A DNA stretch of 14,640 nucleotides from Candidatus Sphingobacterium stercoripullorum. Lineage in GTDB: Bacteria > Bacteroidota > Bacteroidia > Sphingobacteriales > Sphingobacteriaceae. The stretch spans positions 1-14,640 of the forward strand of contig DXEZ01000159.1 of NCBI GenBank assembly GCA_019114715.1, given 5' to 3'. Both the position numbers and the translations under genes were made by a program. The notes below the pieces were generated by a model. The model made no database searches, was not told where the DNA came from, and was given only the letters and a program-made list of their open reading frames with translations. Below are positions 12,487 through 14,640 of this stretch, piece after piece; within the stretch, counting starts at the first letter, position 1, and each line of letters begins with the position of its first letter.

Positions 12487-14640
12487 TTAAAAATGTCTGC
12501 GACGATTGTTCTGGCCTGGTTCGACACCTCCTGCAAACTTCGATATTTTATAGGTGAAAGTAAGCATAAAGTATTGCCCTAAACGGTTGGTTCGAACGTC
12601 GGATATCAAGTTGAGCGCTTCTACGTTAGTTCTTGAGATGTTAACTTGTTCGTCAAGTAAGTCGAAAGCAGAAAGTCTGATAGCTCCTCTATTCGCTTGA
12701 AGTAGTTTCTTCTCCACGTATGCGTTGATGATAAATGGGTTTTCGTCAAATCCACTTCCTTTATAGAAGGATTTTGAGAGGTCAGCTCCGAACACCCAAG
12801 TCGGTGTGATGTTATATGAACCGTATAAGTTGGGGCTCCAGCTACTAGTTGTTGTTGTTCTGTCGGTAAACGAGTTGTTTGTAGTGTTCCAAGAATAACG
12901 TACACCGCTGCTAACCTCTAGCTCTTCGGTTGGCGTATATCTAAAGTTAACTCCTTGCATCAACATCCAGTTTCTCGCAATGTTTTTATTGAAGTCGGTA
13001 AATGCGACGTTGTTATTATAAGAACCACCACCCATAAACGATAAGTTGTACGTTTGGTCTTTCCAGGATCTCCCGTAATGGTAAAAGGAGTTTAAATTAT
13101 AGGTTCCATCTGCATTCATGTATTGCGTTTCTTGCACAATCCCTAACTCTGGGTCACGGCTTTGTACGACATTGGAAACGATTTTATTTTGTGTGGTAGC
13201 CCCTCTAAAGAACATAAAGAAAGTTTTGCCCGTTTGAAAATCAGAGTTTCTAAATCGCATGCTGATGTTGTGTCCAAATTCAGCATCAAGATCTGGGTTA
13301 CCCGTTACTATGGAGGTCGGATTTGAACTATCCGTGAAAGGCTGGATTTGGGTGATGGACGGTTCGTTAGAAGAACCGTTGTAGTTTATCTGTAAGCTCT
13401 TTTGGCGACTGAATTTATACTCAAATCGCGCAATAGGCACAAAGCGAAGTCCTTTTCTGTGTATATCTATGAAGTTGTCATCTACCTGCGCATCTCCAGA
13501 TAGTAAGGTAGGTTCAACTGAAGCCCCTACCGTATATTGCAACTTCTCGTTATTGAAGTTGTAACTAGCGCCCAATCTATGTGTGGAGAAGGAGTAATCG
13601 TAAAACCTCTCAAAGTTATATAGATCATCGTTGATGATGCCATTATCTTCATCAAAAGCAACCTGGCTGCGGTTGTTGTCGTAGGTGTTGACGTTATAGT
13701 CGTAAGTGAATTGAATTCTACTTAGATCCGAAAGCGGCTCTGAGTAGGTCAGATTTGTTCCTGCATTCCAGCTTTTATTATCTAACTCACTGATCGTTTT
13801 TCTATAGATGTCTGAGATGGTATTGCCCGCGTTATTGGGGTCTGCAATTAAAGTCTCAATAATACGGTCTTGATCTTCTTTTGTGGCTGAAGATCGCACG
13901 TTAGCATCTACATATATGTTTCTGCCTTCCTTTTTGAATTTGTGTAAAAACAAACCGCTCACCCCTAACCTTGGCGCTCGAGATTTGCTGTGCGCCTCGT
14001 TTTCCTCCGAGTTGAAAAGCTTATCGTTAAGGATGTTCTCAAAGTCACTAAGCGTGCTGGACTCTGTGTTTCCAAGGCTTAGCTGCGGGGAAATTTTAAG
14101 GTAGTTCGCATCGTTTGGCTTCCACTCCAAGTTGGCTTCCAAGCGGTGGTTTATTCCTAGTGTATTTGCATCAGAATTGCTGAATTTATTCAATATGGAG
14201 TCCACATCGGTGTTGTCATAGAAGTCTCTAGAAGTTCTTAAGACATCACTATCATCTCGGCCAAAGCTGTAGCTTCCGTAAACGGTAACTTGCTCGTTGA
14301 AATCTTTTCGGTAGTTTACCCCTATAGAAGAAGTGTTTGTCAGTCCTTCGGAGCCACCCCACATGCCGCCACCACCGCCACCGCGTGGTCCGCGTCCTCT
14401 TCTAGCTCCACCACCCGTGGTGTTGAAGTCAAATAGCTGTGCGTTGACGTTGTTTAGGTTTCCTAAAATACCGAGCTGACTGTTGTCAGTCATACCCATG
14501 TAGCTGGCTGTAGCTTGGTACCGGTCGTCTGTTCCATATCCTGCCCGTATAGTGGAAGTAAAACCGTTGTTTTTATCCGGGTCGATAACAATGTTAAGGA
14601 CCTTTTCACTTTCACCGCTTTTGTCTCCAGTCATCGAGGC
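12487..14640 (-). CDS. Outer-membrane beta-barrel (TonB receptor-like) protein, 5' end outside window
   Basis: The frame is open to the right edge, showing the last 717 residues. The visible start, Met-Thr-Gly-Asp-Lys-Ser-Gly-Glu followed by KVLNIVIDPDK, matches the end of a plug domain. The ATG at 14634 is therefore internal, not the true start. The rest is a run of amphipathic beta-strands with alternating Tyr/Phe and Asn/Asp/Gly turns (for example GFTSTIRAGYG, YFMLTFTYKISKF), as in the outer-membrane beta-barrel family that carries an N-terminal carboxypeptidase-like domain and plug. A Gly/Arg-rich insert (14353-14415) follows the first strands and probably lies in a loop. The protein ends NNRRRHF. 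Members bind or import substrates or act in surface assembly. No SusD partner is visible downstream, where a terminator follows directly, so the substrate is unknown. Confidence 0.88.
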   Translation of the reverse strand, partial: ASMTGDKSGESEKVLNIVIDPDKNNGFTSTIRAGYGTDDRYQATASYMGMTDNSQLGILGNLNNVNAQLFDFNTTGGGARRGRGPRGGGGGGMWGGSEGLTNTSSIGVNYRKDFNEQVTVYGSYSFGRDDSDVLRTSRDFYDNTDVDSILNKFSNSDANTLGINHRLEANLEWKPNDANYLKISPQLSLGNTESSTLSDFENILNDKLFNSEENEAHSKSRAPRLGVSGLFLHKFKKEGRNIYVDANVRSSATKEDQDRIIETLIADPNNAGNTISDIYRKTISELDNKSWNAGTNLTYSEPLSDLSRIQFTYDYNVNTYDNNRSQVAFDEDNGIINDDLYNFERFYDYSFSTHRLGASYNFNNEKLQYTVGASVEPTLLSGDAQVDDNFIDIHRKGLRFVPIARFEYKFSRQKSLQINYNGSSNEPSITQIQPFTDSSNPTSIVTGNPDLDAEFGHNISMRFRNSDFQTGKTFFMFFRGATTQNKIVSNVVQSRDPELGIVQETQYMNADGTYNLNSFYHYGRSWKDQTYNLSFMGGGSYNNNVAFTDFNKNIARNWMLMQGVNFRYTPTEELEVSSGVRYSWNTTNNSFTDRTTTTSSWSPNLYGSYNITPTWVFGADLSKSFYKGSGFDENPFIINAYVEKKLLQANRGAIRLSAFDLLDEQVNISRTNVEALNLISDVRTNRLGQYFMLTFTYKISKFAGGVEPGQNNRRRHF

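Noticed and set aside
12621..12905. 94-residue open frame inside the barrel protein gene, same strand
   Set aside because: It is out of frame with a well-supported beta-barrel coding sequence, starts inside it and has no recognisable domain. It is a shadow frame.
14632..14634. ATG 14634 as the true start of the barrel protein
   Set aside because: The frame stays open to the window edge, and the residues around it are the end of a plug domain, not a signal peptide.
1..14640. Defence, phage, CRISPR or transposon system
   Set aside because: I looked for short spaced repeats, transposase or integrase motifs and tRNA-like folds and found none. All large frames have ordinary chromosomal identities.

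Overview
The window looks like ordinary, gene-dense chromosome from a member of the Bacteroidota. The lineage signs are a DUF4270 lipoprotein, a TonB-linked outer-membrane beta-barrel protein, a Bacteroidota-type dCTP deaminase and release factor 2, and gene starts preceded by TAnnTTTG (-7) elements rather than Shine-Dalgarno sequences. Within the phylum it leans towards Sphingobacteriia or Cytophagia, but the sequence alone does not settle the family. I found no RNA gene, insertion sequence, CRISPR array or phage gene.

Layout, left to right. (1) 1-2105, minus: an operon of a DUF4270 lipoprotein followed by a kelch-repeat lipoprotein that runs off the left edge. (2) 2228-4332, plus: a membrane histidine kinase and an OmpR-family response regulator with overlapping stop and start codons. 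They are divergent from the lipoprotein operon across a 122-bp region with mirrored sequence elements. (3) 4333-7004, minus: trmB (tRNA m7G46 methyltransferase), then a membrane-anchored CapD/WbpM-type nucleotide-sugar 4,6-dehydratase whose stop codon abuts the regulator's stop. (4) 7061-9091, plus: GDP-L-fucose synthase (GTG start) and, 8 nt later, prfB. The prfB gene has an in-frame UGA at codon 21 and a complete programmed +1 frameshift site, so the true product starts at 8005. (5) 9103-9639, minus: dCTP deaminase. (6) 9723-10364, plus: a 4'-phosphopantetheinyl transferase. (7) 10375-12372, minus: a Zn/Cd-type P1B ATPase with a Cys/His-rich tail in place of an HMA domain. (8) 12487-14640, minus: the C-terminal 717 residues of an outer-membrane beta-barrel (TonB receptor-like) protein, with a clear intrinsic terminator after it.

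Functionally this mixes housekeeping genes (prfB, trmB, dcd, PPTase) with cell-surface genes: two nucleotide-sugar enzymes for surface polysaccharide, two lipoproteins, a barrel protein, a two-component system and a metal exporter. Packing is tight. Three convergent pairs (response regulator/dehydratase, prfB/dcd, PPTase/ATPase) are separated by 0-11 nt. No intergenic stretch exceeds 130 bp.

I do not see a convincing undescribed system. The most rewarding observations are the Shine-Dalgarno-dependent prfB frameshift in a lineage that largely avoids such sequences, the mirrored divergent promoter region at 2121-2192, and a hairpin that holds the stop codons of both prfB and dcd.
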